From contig CAJXBJ010000007.1 of assembly GCA_913050195.1 (NCBI GenBank), forward strand, positions 1 to 38,745: a stretch of 38,745 nt of DNA, written 5' to 3'. The stretch's first letter is position 1. Each line of letters begins with the position of its first letter. Under the pieces are notes generated by a model. That model ran no database searches. It saw only the letters and a program-made list of their open reading frames with translations, and had not been told where the DNA came from. This stretch comes from an uncultured Saprospirales bacterium. Lineage in GTDB: Bacteria; Bacteroidota; Bacteroidia; Chitinophagales; CAJXBJ01. This document shows, piece after piece, positions 17,966 to 26,670 of the stretch. The translations under genes were made by a program, and so were the position numbers.

Positions 17966-20263
17966 TTATTTTTTCTTCTTCTTTGCCTGATAGGCATCAA
18001 TGATTTCCAGACATTTTGTAAGATTTAGAGTCTTTGCATCAGTACCTTTAGGAATTGGAGTATTTTTCCCTTTGCACTTAATGTAAGGTCCGTATCGTCC
18101 ATTTAAAACCTGTATTTCTTCTTTTTCAAAAACCATTATTGGTTTATTTGCTTCATCTTTGGCTTTGATTATTTCGATGGCTTCTTCTAAAGTTGTTTCA
18201 AAAATATTTGCACCCTTACCTAATGAATAAAATTTATTTTTATAAAGAGCATATGGGCCATAACGTCCAATTGAAAGTTTTACGTCCTCATTATTAAACT
18301 GTCCAACTATTCTAGGAAGATCAAATAGCTTTAATGCTTCTTTAATCTCAATGGTATCTATATTTTGATTAGGCATTAGCTTTGCAAACTTTGGTTTGGG
18401 GCCATCTTCACTAGCTTCTCCAATTTGTATCATTGGGCCATATCTTCCTATACGTGCAAAAACTGGATTTCCGCTCTCTGGGTCTTTGCCTAATTCTCGA
18501 GTATAATTTACTCTTTCTACATCATGAGCTTCTTGAACAGTATTATGAAATGGCACATAGAAATCATCAATCATTTGATGCCATTTCATATTTCCTGAAG
18601 CAATTTCATCAAATTCTTTTTCTATACCAGCTGTAAAACCATAGTTCATAATATTTTCAAAGTGTTCATTTAGAAAATTAGTAACTAGCTGGCCAATTTC
18701 TGTTGGGAATAATTTGTTTTTTTCAGCCCCATAGCGCTCTTTTTGATCTTTAATTTGAACACTGTTGTTTTGAATGCTAAGAACTTTTATAATTCGTTCA
18801 TTGGCCTCTTTTGAATCTCGTTTAACATATTCCCTCTTTTGAATAGTGCTAATGGTTGGTGCATAAGTTGAAGGGCGTCCTATGCCTAACTCTTCCATTT
18901 TCCGAACTAGAGAGGCTTCATTGTATCGAGCTGGAGGGCGTTTGAATTTTTGTGTTGATATTAGTTCTGAGGCACTCAATGATTGCCCTTTCTCTAGCTT
19001 GGGCAATAAACCTTCTTTTGTTTCATTAGTATCCTCATCATCACTAACTGAATAGACCTTCAAAAAACCATCAAATGTAATTACTTCACCATTCGCCAAA
19101 TAATGGTAAGTATTGTTATTGTCAATGTTAACATGGATGTTTGTTTTTTCTACTTGAGCTTGTGCCATTTGAGATGCAATAGCTCTTTTCCAAATAAGTT
19201 GATAGAGGCGTTCTCCATCTTTATCACCGACTTCCGTAGTTGCAAAATTTGTGGGACGAATTGCTTCATGTGCTTCTTGAGCCCCTGCAGACTTTGTTTT
19301 AAATCGTCTTTCCTCAGCATAGTTCTCACCATATCTGTCTTTAATTTGAGCAATTGCCGTACTTATCGCTTGATCGGAAAGATTTACAGAGTCAGTTCTC
19401 ATATAGGATATATGTCCTGCCTCATAAAGCTTTTGTGCAACCATCATGGTTTTTGAGACAGAATAGCCTAATTTTCGACTAGCTTCTTGTTGTAGTGTAG
19501 AGGTCGTAAATGGAGGAGAAGGGGATTTTTTACCAGGTTTAATCTCTACTTTTTCTGCCTTATAAGTGTTTGTTTTAGTAGCTTCTAGAAAAGATTGAAC
19601 CTCCTCAATCGTTTTGAATTCATGGTTAAGTCTTGCATTAAATGTTTGACCCTTTTCATCCGTAAACAATGCAGTTGTTTTGTATGTATAGGCTGCATCA
19701 TAATTTTTAATTTCTTTTTCTCGTTCGACTATAAGCTTTACAGCAACAGATTGAACACGACCTGCTGAAAGGGTAGTTGCAGAGGCTACTTTTTTCCATA
19801 AAACTGGGGATAATTCAAAGCCAACTAAACGATCTAAAACTCGTCTAGCTTGTTGTGCATTAACAAGATTCAAATCGAGTTTTCTAGGTTCTTCAACAGC
19901 CTTTTTAATAGCACTTTTTGTGATTTCGTGAAAAACAATTCTTTTAACATCATGCACATTTAAACCCAACACCTCACATAAGTGCCAAGAAATAGCTTCC
20001 CCTTCTCGGTCTTCATCCGTCGCTAACCATATACTGTCTGATGTCTTAGCAACGTCCTTGAGTTCTTTAACTAATTTTGCTTTATCCTTTGGTACCACAT
20101 ACTTTGGCGTATATGTTCCATTCTCGTTATCAATTGTAATACCATTTTTTGCCAAATCCCTAATATGTCCAAAGCTTGATTTTACCACAAACTTATTATC
20201 CAAATACTTTTCAATAGTTTTGGCCTTGGCCGGTGACTCTACAATCATTAAATTTTTTCCCAT
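17966..20263 (-). CDS. topA: DNA topoisomerase I
   Basis: MGKNLMIVESPAKAKTIEKYL, LATDEDREGEAISWHL, GHISYMRTDSVNLS, LGIGRPSTYAPTISTIQ; three C-terminal GRYGP repeats. Confidence 0.97.
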   Translation of the reverse strand: MGKNLMIVESPAKAKTIEKYLDNKFVVKSSFGHIRDLAKNGITIDNENGTYTPKYVVPKDKAKLVKELKDVAKTSDSIWLATDEDREGEAISWHLCEVLGLNVHDVKRIVFHEITKSAIKKAVEEPRKLDLNLVNAQQARRVLDRLVGFELSPVLWKKVASATTLSAGRVQSVAVKLIVEREKEIKNYDAAYTYKTTALFTDEKGQTFNARLNHEFKTIEEVQSFLEATKTNTYKAEKVEIKPGKKSPSPPFTTSTLQQEASRKLGYSVSKTMMVAQKLYEAGHISYMRTDSVNLSDQAISTAIAQIKDRYGENYAEERRFKTKSAGAQEAHEAIRPTNFATTEVGDKDGERLYQLIWKRAIASQMAQAQVEKTNIHVNIDNNNTYHYLANGEVITFDGFLKVYSVSDDEDTNETKEGLLPKLEKGQSLSASELISTQKFKRPPARYNEASLVRKMEELGIGRPSTYAPTISTIQKREYVKRDSKEANERIIKVLSIQNNSVQIKDQKERYGAEKNKLFPTEIGQLVTNFLNEHFENIMNYGFTAGIEKEFDEIASGNMKWHQMIDDFYVPFHNTVQEAHDVERVNYTRELGKDPESGNPVFARIGRYGPMIQIGEASEDGPKPKFAKLMPNQNIDTIEIKEALKLFDLPRIVGQFNNEDVKLSIGRYGPYALYKNKFYSLGKGANIFETTLEEAIEIIKAKDEANKPIMVFEKEEIQVLNGRYGPYIKCKGKNTPIPKGTDAKTLNLTKCLEIIDAYQAKKKKK

Positions 20264-20411
20264 CGCAATGCTTTCTATTAGCTTTAATTACAACGCTAAA
20301 TTATGAATTTTAAACTTATACTAGATTTTAATACAATTAAGCTATACGAAATCAACTTTATTTAGTTGTTAAAAAAAGCTGGTTTGAGTCAATTTTGAAT
20401 AAAGGTATATG

Positions 20412-20419
20412 TATTTTTG
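20412..20419 (+). promoter_or_regulatory. Putative -7 box TATTTTTG of purB
   Basis: Exact TAnnTTTG match ending 4 nt before ATG 20424; TTTG at 20383-20386 lies at 25-nt spacing. Confidence 0.5.
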
Positions 20420-20423
20420 CCCT

Positions 20424-21767
20424 ATGGAAATGAATGCTCTTAATGCCGTGTCTCCGATTGATGGAAGATATGCAAATAAAACCTTAGAATTAGCGGATTA
20501 TTTTTCAGAATATGCACTTATTAAGTATCGTCTCAGAGTAGAGATCGAGTACTTAATTGCTCTTTCAAATTTTGAACTATGCTCAAGTTTGTCTTTTTCT
20601 GCGGAGCAAGTTTTAGAGCTTAGAAAACTTTATGCTGATTTCAGTCTTATTCAAGCAGCAGAAGTTAAAAAAATAGAGTCGGTGACAAATCATGATGTAA
20701 AAGCTATAGAGTATTTTTTAAAAGATGCATTAGAGCATTTAGGTTTAGGGGATATAAAAGAGTTTGTTCATTTTGCTTTAACATCTCAAGATATTAATAA
20801 TACTGCAGTCCCACTTTCTCTGAAGGAAGCTATTGAGCATGTGATTTTACCTTTGTGCAAAGAGGTTTTTAATGAAATATTAAAATCTAGTAAAGAATGG
20901 ATGGGTATTCCAATGTTAGCAAAGACGCATGGCCAGGCGGCTTCACCTACTAAGCTTGGTAAGGAGTTTTTGGTTTTTACATCTAGAATAGAAAAACAAA
21001 TTGAGCATATAGAGAGTATTGAAGTTGAAGGAAAATTTGGGGGTGCAACTGGGAATTTCAATGCGCATTTTGTCAGCTATCCTGATAAGGATTGGGTTGA
21101 ATTTTCAAATAATTTCTTAAAAAATCTTGGATTAAATAGACAAGCATATACTACTCAGATAGAACATTATGATGGTATGGCAGAGTTGATGGATACAATT
21201 AAGAGACTTAATGTAATATTATTAGACTTATGTAAGGATGTTTGGTCCTATATTTCTATGGGCTATTTTTCACAGTCCTTAATTAAAGGTGAAGTTGGTT
21301 CATCAACCATGCCACATAAGGTTAATCCAATTGATTTTGAGAATGCCGAAGGTAATTTAGGATTGGCAAATGCACTATTGGTTCATTTAAGTACAAAATT
21401 GCCAATTTCTAGATTACAAAGAGATTTGACGGATTCAACAGTGTTACGAAATCTTGGAATGCCATTTGGACATATTTTAATTGCTTTAAAGTCTATTAAG
21501 AAAGGATGGGCTAAGCTTAAAGTAAATGAAACAGCCATAATGGCTGATTTAGATAATAACTGGGCTGTTGTTGCAGAAGCTATACAAACTGTACTTAGAA
21601 GAGAAAATTATCCAAATCCATATGAGGTCTTGAAAGCATTGACCAGAACGAATGAACATATTACAAAGGATCATTTGTATACATTTATTGACTCACTAGA
21701 TATTGAGGATGAAATTAAGGTAGAATTAAAGGCCATTAGCCCTTACAACTATACGGGCGTCTATTAA
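20424..21767 (+). CDS. purB: Adenylosuccinate lyase
   Basis: MNALNAVSPIDGRYANKT..., FALTSQDINNTAVPL, GSSTMPHKVNPIDFENAEGN. Start set at ATG 20424 (or 20430) because 20412-20419 is TATTTTTG. Confidence 0.95.
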   Translation: MEMNALNAVSPIDGRYANKTLELADYFSEYALIKYRLRVEIEYLIALSNFELCSSLSFSAEQVLELRKLYADFSLIQAAEVKKIESVTNHDVKAIEYFLKDALEHLGLGDIKEFVHFALTSQDINNTAVPLSLKEAIEHVILPLCKEVFNEILKSSKEWMGIPMLAKTHGQAASPTKLGKEFLVFTSRIEKQIEHIESIEVEGKFGGATGNFNAHFVSYPDKDWVEFSNNFLKNLGLNRQAYTTQIEHYDGMAELMDTIKRLNVILLDLCKDVWSYISMGYFSQSLIKGEVGSSTMPHKVNPIDFENAEGNLGLANALLVHLSTKLPISRLQRDLTDSTVLRNLGMPFGHILIALKSIKKGWAKLKVNETAIMADLDNNWAVVAEAIQTVLRRENYPNPYEVLKALTRTNEHITKDHLYTFIDSLDIEDEIKVELKAISPYNYTGVY

Positions 21768-21786
21768 AGAATTTTTATTTCTACAT

Positions 21787-23475
21787 TTATTTATATTTCC
21801 TTCGTCGTATTACAGACCAGGCTAAGACAATAGATATCCAACCAGCAATTGAGTAAAGAGTAACACTAATCTGGGGTAAACCTTTAATTGTATGCATTTC
21901 AGCCGTGACAGGCATTGTTGAAGTGATTGATCCCCCAACGATTAAGGCCGAAATAATTAAAGCAAGTACGATTCTATTTATGACGCTATCTAACTTTTTA
22001 AGCAAATAGCCATAACCTTGATGTTCTATTTCAAAATGAAGCTTACCCTTACGGGCCTTTTCCATGATGCTTTTTAATTCTCCAGGAAAGGAGTTCATCA
22101 TTGATGTTAGGTTAGAAAATCGATCCTCTAATTCAATATATATATTTTTAGGAGAGTATTGTTCCTTTACTATTTTAACGCCATAGGGTTCAATAACTTT
22201 ATAAGTATTGAATCCTGGATGCAACTGCTTGCCAATACCTTCTAATATGGCTAAACATCTGAAAATTAGAAATACGCTCCCTGGTGTTTTAAGCTTGTAT
22301 GTGAACATTACGGTCTGGAGTCGTGCAGTTAATTCAGCAACGCTTCCTTCTCCTACATCTTGATCGGAAAAATCTTCAATGATTTCATCTAGGTCGTAGG
22401 TAAACTGCCGCATATCATAAATCTCATGCTCTACAGCAAGTTTTTTTAAATTTATTGCCATGCGTCTAGCATCTCTTGAAGCTAAAGCAATAAATACTCC
22501 TGCAAATGAAATCTTATCTTTTGGCATGAGTTTTCCTATCATTCCAAAATCTAAAAGGCAGATTTTGCCATCCTTTCGAACAAGAACATTTCCTGGATGC
22601 GGATCAGCATGAAAATAACCCTTTTCAAAGATCATGCTTAGATAAATGTGCATTCCGTTTTCTAAGACTTTATGGATATCTATGCCCCATTCCGTTATTT
22701 GTGTTGCATTAGTGATTTTAACAGCATCTATGTACTCTGAAATCATCACTTTTTCAGTATTGTATTCCTTATAGCAATATGGTATATGTAGCCGTTTATC
22801 ATTTTTAAACATGCGTTGGAATCGCTCCATGTTTCTAGACTCAGTTTGAAAGTCTAGTTCCTTAGCCATAGTTCGCTCAAATAGGCTAACTATTTCTTTA
22901 GCATTTAATACACCTTGTTTTTTGAGGTAGCGATTCGTTCTTCTAACAGCATCATGAATAATTGCTATGTCCTGTTCTACCTTTTCTTTAATATTTGGTC
23001 TTTGCACCTTAGCTACAACTATATCTCCATTAAGTAGAATGGCTTTGTGAACTTGTCCTATAGAGGCAGTCGCTAAAGGAACTTCATCAAATTCTAAGAA
23101 AAGATCTTCAATAGTACACCCTAATTCTCCTTCAATAATGGTTTTGATTTCTTTAAATGGAACGGGTTTTACTTGGTCTTGTAATTTTTCAATCTCTTTA
23201 ATTAAAGGATCAGGCAGCACATCCGGTCTATTACTTAGAACTTGGGCCAATTTTATAAATGTGGGCCCTAGTTCTTCAGCAGCCATTCTAATGCGCTCCC
23301 AAGTAGTATGTTTTTGAACATTAGTGCTAGTGCGAAATCCAAGTATACGACCCTCTTCAGTAACAAAATTACGAAGAGTAGTGTTGGATACTAACTCTTG
23401 GAATCCATACTTAATCAACACCCGAATTATTTCTCGGATTCTTTTGAGGTTTTTTAAGGTTTGATTAAATAACAT
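21787..23475 (-). CDS. ABC1/AarF/UbiB family atypical kinase
   Basis: LGPTFIKLAQVLSNRPDVLP, EVPLATASIGQVHKAIL, YFHADPHPGNVLVRKDGKICLLDFGMIG; two C-terminal transmembrane segments. Confidence 0.95.
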   Translation of the reverse strand: MLFNQTLKNLKRIREIIRVLIKYGFQELVSNTTLRNFVTEEGRILGFRTSTNVQKHTTWERIRMAAEELGPTFIKLAQVLSNRPDVLPDPLIKEIEKLQDQVKPVPFKEIKTIIEGELGCTIEDLFLEFDEVPLATASIGQVHKAILLNGDIVVAKVQRPNIKEKVEQDIAIIHDAVRRTNRYLKKQGVLNAKEIVSLFERTMAKELDFQTESRNMERFQRMFKNDKRLHIPYCYKEYNTEKVMISEYIDAVKITNATQITEWGIDIHKVLENGMHIYLSMIFEKGYFHADPHPGNVLVRKDGKICLLDFGMIGKLMPKDKISFAGVFIALASRDARRMAINLKKLAVEHEIYDMRQFTYDLDEIIEDFSDQDVGEGSVAELTARLQTVMFTYKLKTPGSVFLIFRCLAILEGIGKQLHPGFNTYKVIEPYGVKIVKEQYSPKNIYIELEDRFSNLTSMMNSFPGELKSIMEKARKGKLHFEIEHQGYGYLLKKLDSVINRIVLALIISALIVGGSITSTMPVTAEMHTIKGLPQISVTLYSIAGWISIVLAWSVIRRRKYK

Positions 23476-23507
23476 ATTGTGACTTCACCGTACTTGTGAT
23501 AGGATGC

Positions 23508-23538
23508 AAAGTTAGGGTTTATAAACTAAAATAGCCAA
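23508..23538 (-). promoter_or_regulatory. Promoter of the ubiB-like gene (TTG-N20-TAACTTTG)
   Basis: Minus strand TTG at 23538-23536 and TAACTTTG at 23515-23508, 20-nt spacing. Confidence 0.65.
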
Positions 23539-23556
23539 GGTAAAACCTTGGCTATT
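23530..23556 (-). terminator. Rho-independent terminator of the phasin-like gene
   Basis: Perfect 12-bp stem AATAGCCAAGGT / ACCTTGGCTATT with 3-nt loop; on the minus strand it is followed by TTAGTTTAT. Confidence 0.75.
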
Positions 23557-23578
23557 CTTTATAATTTAGACTTTAAAT

Positions 23579-23893
23579 TTAAGCTGTTGCTTTAGTCTTT
23601 GTTCCTTTGCTTACTTTAGCTTCTAATTCAGCAACTTTTTTTCTTAAAGCATCCAATTCTTCATTGTGATCTTTTGAAACGTCAAATCGCTCAGCTAATC
23701 CATTGAATTTGTTTTCAAACTCTTTGATTTTGCTTCTTGTGTTCTCCCAAGCCTCATCAATTTTTTCTTTTCCTTCTTCTGTTGTGATTTTATTGTTTTC
23801 AACCATTTCAGTTACAGACTTTGTAAATTGCTCAGAAGCAGTAGAAGCTAACTCTACGCCAGCATAAAGGAATTTTTTAATTGCGTCTTCCAT
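23579..23893 (-). CDS. Phasin-like (PHA granule-associated family) small helical protein
   Basis: 104 aa, coiled: IKKFLYAGVELASTASEQFTKSVTEMVENNKITTEEGKEKIDE... plus C-terminal LDALRKKVAELEAKVSK; resembles PhaF/phasin-family proteins. Confidence 0.65.
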   Translation of the reverse strand: MEDAIKKFLYAGVELASTASEQFTKSVTEMVENNKITTEEGKEKIDEAWENTRSKIKEFENKFNGLAERFDVSKDHNEELDALRKKVAELEAKVSKGTKTKATA

Positions 23894-24061
23894 TGTTTTA
23901 TTATTTATATAATTAAGTTAATTAAGAATTTCACAATACTTTATGTCAAATACTATGCAAGTCAAATAAATTTGAGAATTAATATTTGAAAATAAATCGT
24001 AAAACGTTGAAAAACAACAATATAAGAGTTTTTGTGTCGGTTTTTTTGTTTTTTTGGATGC

Positions 24062-24115
24062 TGACAAAGTGTAAATATTACTGTCAAATCTGACAAACTG
24101 ACTGAAAAAATGTCA
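24062..24115. promoter_or_regulatory. Symmetric array of four TGACA/TGTCA half-sites
   Basis: TGACA 24062-24066, TGTCA 24082-24086, TGACA 24091-24095, TGTCA 24111-24115; gaps of 15, 4 and 15 nt. Confidence 0.5.
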
Positions 24116-24158
24116 TTTTTAGTTTTCGATTTCCTTTTTATCGGGGCATTAATTATAA

Positions 24159-26627
24159 TTGTTTACGTTGAACACACAATATGCTGATATAATTTTAATG
24201 AGTAAGTCCTCTGAGATTTTTACTTATGAAATTCCTACTCACTTAGAAAAGGAAATAAGCGTTGGAATTAGAGTAGAGGTGCCTTTAGGCAGGCGTCGTC
24301 AAATCGGCCTCGTATTAAATACTCACTATAATAAGCCAGAATTTACAACTAGACCTATTATTGATGTAATTGAGGTTTCGCCCTTGGTTAGCGCTAGACA
24401 ATTAGAGTTTTGGGCTTTTTTGGCAGAATACTATATGTGTCCAATAAATAAAATTGTTCAAGCAGCAATTCCTAAAATTCTTAAAGGTGAAGTTAATCGA
24501 TATGTTCAACTATCATCTGGTTTTAATGAAAGTGATGCTCTTATTCGTTATTCTAAATTAAAGGGAAAAAGAGGACAAAATGCGTGGGTATTAGTAAAAA
24601 CACTTTTGAGTAAAGGCAGGTGTGCTATAAAAGATGTAGAGCAACTGTGGTCAAAAAAATCTGTTATTGCTGATTTGAAATTTTTGGAAGCCAGTGGAGA
24701 TATTCTATTTGTTGAAAATCGATCATTTATTGAAACTAGAAATCTTGAAAGTATAATTTATGTCGTCTTACCCAATTCAGAGAATGAATTTGAGGATTTA
24801 TTGAAACAAAATAGGAGAGCAAAAAAGCAAATGGAATTACTTTCTTTGCTCTGGATAGATGGTTGTAAAAGATGGCCTAAAAAGTATTTTATAGAGCATT
24901 TCTCTTGCAGTATTGCAGTGTTTAGTGCTTTAAAGGAAAAAGGGATATTAATTGAAAAAAAAGAAGAACCTAAAGCTGAAATTATTGAGTCTTCTAAAGA
25001 ATTATTGTCTTTAACTGAAGAACAGGCCATTGCTTTAAATTCTATAAAGAATAGTTTTTCTAAAAATAAGAATGTCTTATTAAAGGGGGTTACATCTAGT
25101 GGAAAGACACTTATTTATACATATCTTTTGAAGTCAAGTCTAGAAATGAAAGGCGGGCAATGTTTATACCTACTGCCTGAAATAGCCATTACTACACAAA
25201 TTATTAAATACTTAGAGTTGTATTTTGGTGATAAGGTGCTGATTTATCATTCTAAATTAAATGCTAAAGAGAGAGGGCAGGCTTGGCAGCGTATAGCAAA
25301 TGGAGAGGCATGCGTAGTTTTAGGTGTTAGGTCAAGTGTTTTTTTACCATTTAAAAATTTGAAGCTCATTATTGTGGATGAAGAACATGACTTTTCATAT
25401 AAGCAGCAAGAGCCAGCTCCAAGATATAATGCAAGAGATTGTGCATTAGTTATGGCAAAGTATTTTAAGTCTAATGTGCTTCTTGGCTCAGCAACTCCAT
25501 CATTGGAGTCTTATTTTAATGCGCTCAAAGGAAAGTTCACACTTGTAGAATTAAACAAGCGCTATAGCTCCGTAGCCTTACCAGAAATATATTTGGTTGG
25601 TATTAATCAAATGTTGCGCAAGGGCGAATCTCGTCCAATATTGTCAGATGAACTAAGGAATGCCATGACTAAAAGTTTAATTCGCGGTAAGCAAGTAATT
25701 TTATTTCAAAACAGAAGGGGGTATGTGCCATTATTGAGCTGTACTGACTGTGAGTATATTCCTGTATGCAAACACTGTGACATCACTTTAACCTTTCATA
25801 AGAAGGCTAATATTTTAAAATGTCATTATTGTGGATTTAGTCAAAAAGCGGTTAGCGAATGTATTGAATGCGGATCTCCTAATTTGCGTATGCGTAGTTT
25901 TGGTACTGAGCGTATAGAAGAGTATTTGCAGATTGTTTTTCCGAATTATAGCATTGCTAGAATGGATTTTGATACAACGCAGAGTAAAAATGGACATAAG
26001 CATATTATTCAAGATTTTGAGAATGAAAAAGTTGATATTTTAGTCGGTACTCAAATGCTAACAAAAGGCCTTGATTTTGCAAATGTTGAAATTGTTGGAA
26101 TTCTTAATGCTGAATCATTACTTTATTATCCAGATTTTAGGGCCAATGAGCGAGCGTTTGCTTTGATGAAACAGGTAGCTGGTAGGGCAGGGCGTCGCAA
26201 TGAACGTGGTAAAGTATATATTCAAACTACAGACATTGAAAATGAAGTTTTACAGCATCTATTAATAGACGAGGTTCGTCCATTTATGCATTCAGAACTT
26301 AAGTTTAGAAAACTTTTTCATTATCCACCGTTTTTTAGGCTTATTCGTATAGAGCTAAGAGCTGAAAAGAAAATGCCTATGGAGCAAAAAGCAATTCAGT
26401 TAGCTTATGCATTAACGCAAATTAAAGGAATAGAAATCTTGGGCCCAGAGTCAGCAATTTTATCTAGAGTGAAAGGTTTTTATGGTATACATATATTGAT
26501 TAAAATAGATAAAGCAGTGACTAAAATAAAAAGTGTTAAGAGAGAATTAGCACAAATATTAGATCATAAAGCAAAGGAATATAAAAAAGTTAAAATTCGC
26601 TTGATGATAGATGTGGATCCATTCTAA
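24159..26627 (+). CDS. priA: Primosomal protein N' (replication restart helicase PriA)
   Basis: YADIIL...FTYEIP N-terminus, LLKGVTSSGKTLIY Walker A, VDEEHDFSYKQQEPAPRYNARD, zinc-binding CTDCEYIPVCKHCD...CHYCGF...CIECGS. Start is non-ATG (TTG 24159 or 24168). Confidence 0.95.
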   Translation: MFTLNTQYADIILMSKSSEIFTYEIPTHLEKEISVGIRVEVPLGRRRQIGLVLNTHYNKPEFTTRPIIDVIEVSPLVSARQLEFWAFLAEYYMCPINKIVQAAIPKILKGEVNRYVQLSSGFNESDALIRYSKLKGKRGQNAWVLVKTLLSKGRCAIKDVEQLWSKKSVIADLKFLEASGDILFVENRSFIETRNLESIIYVVLPNSENEFEDLLKQNRRAKKQMELLSLLWIDGCKRWPKKYFIEHFSCSIAVFSALKEKGILIEKKEEPKAEIIESSKELLSLTEEQAIALNSIKNSFSKNKNVLLKGVTSSGKTLIYTYLLKSSLEMKGGQCLYLLPEIAITTQIIKYLELYFGDKVLIYHSKLNAKERGQAWQRIANGEACVVLGVRSSVFLPFKNLKLIIVDEEHDFSYKQQEPAPRYNARDCALVMAKYFKSNVLLGSATPSLESYFNALKGKFTLVELNKRYSSVALPEIYLVGINQMLRKGESRPILSDELRNAMTKSLIRGKQVILFQNRRGYVPLLSCTDCEYIPVCKHCDITLTFHKKANILKCHYCGFSQKAVSECIECGSPNLRMRSFGTERIEEYLQIVFPNYSIARMDFDTTQSKNGHKHIIQDFENEKVDILVGTQMLTKGLDFANVEIVGILNAESLLYYPDFRANERAFALMKQVAGRAGRRNERGKVYIQTTDIENEVLQHLLIDEVRPFMHSELKFRKLFHYPPFFRLIRIELRAEKKMPMEQKAIQLAYALTQIKGIEILGPESAILSRVKGFYGIHILIKIDKAVTKIKSVKRELAQILDHKAKEYKKVKIRLMIDVDPF

Positions 26628-26670
26628 AAGATCGAATAATTTCTGTGATTTTTTCACTTATTTTGCAAGC

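Noticed and set aside
19103-19456. 117-aa + strand ORF inside topA
   Set aside because: Shadow ORF antisense to well-conserved topA coding; no family resemblance
20353-20369. CAACT-TTATTT-AGTTG hairpin between topA and purB followed by A-run
   Set aside because: Short AT-rich stem in a divergent promoter region where no transcript should end; probably chance
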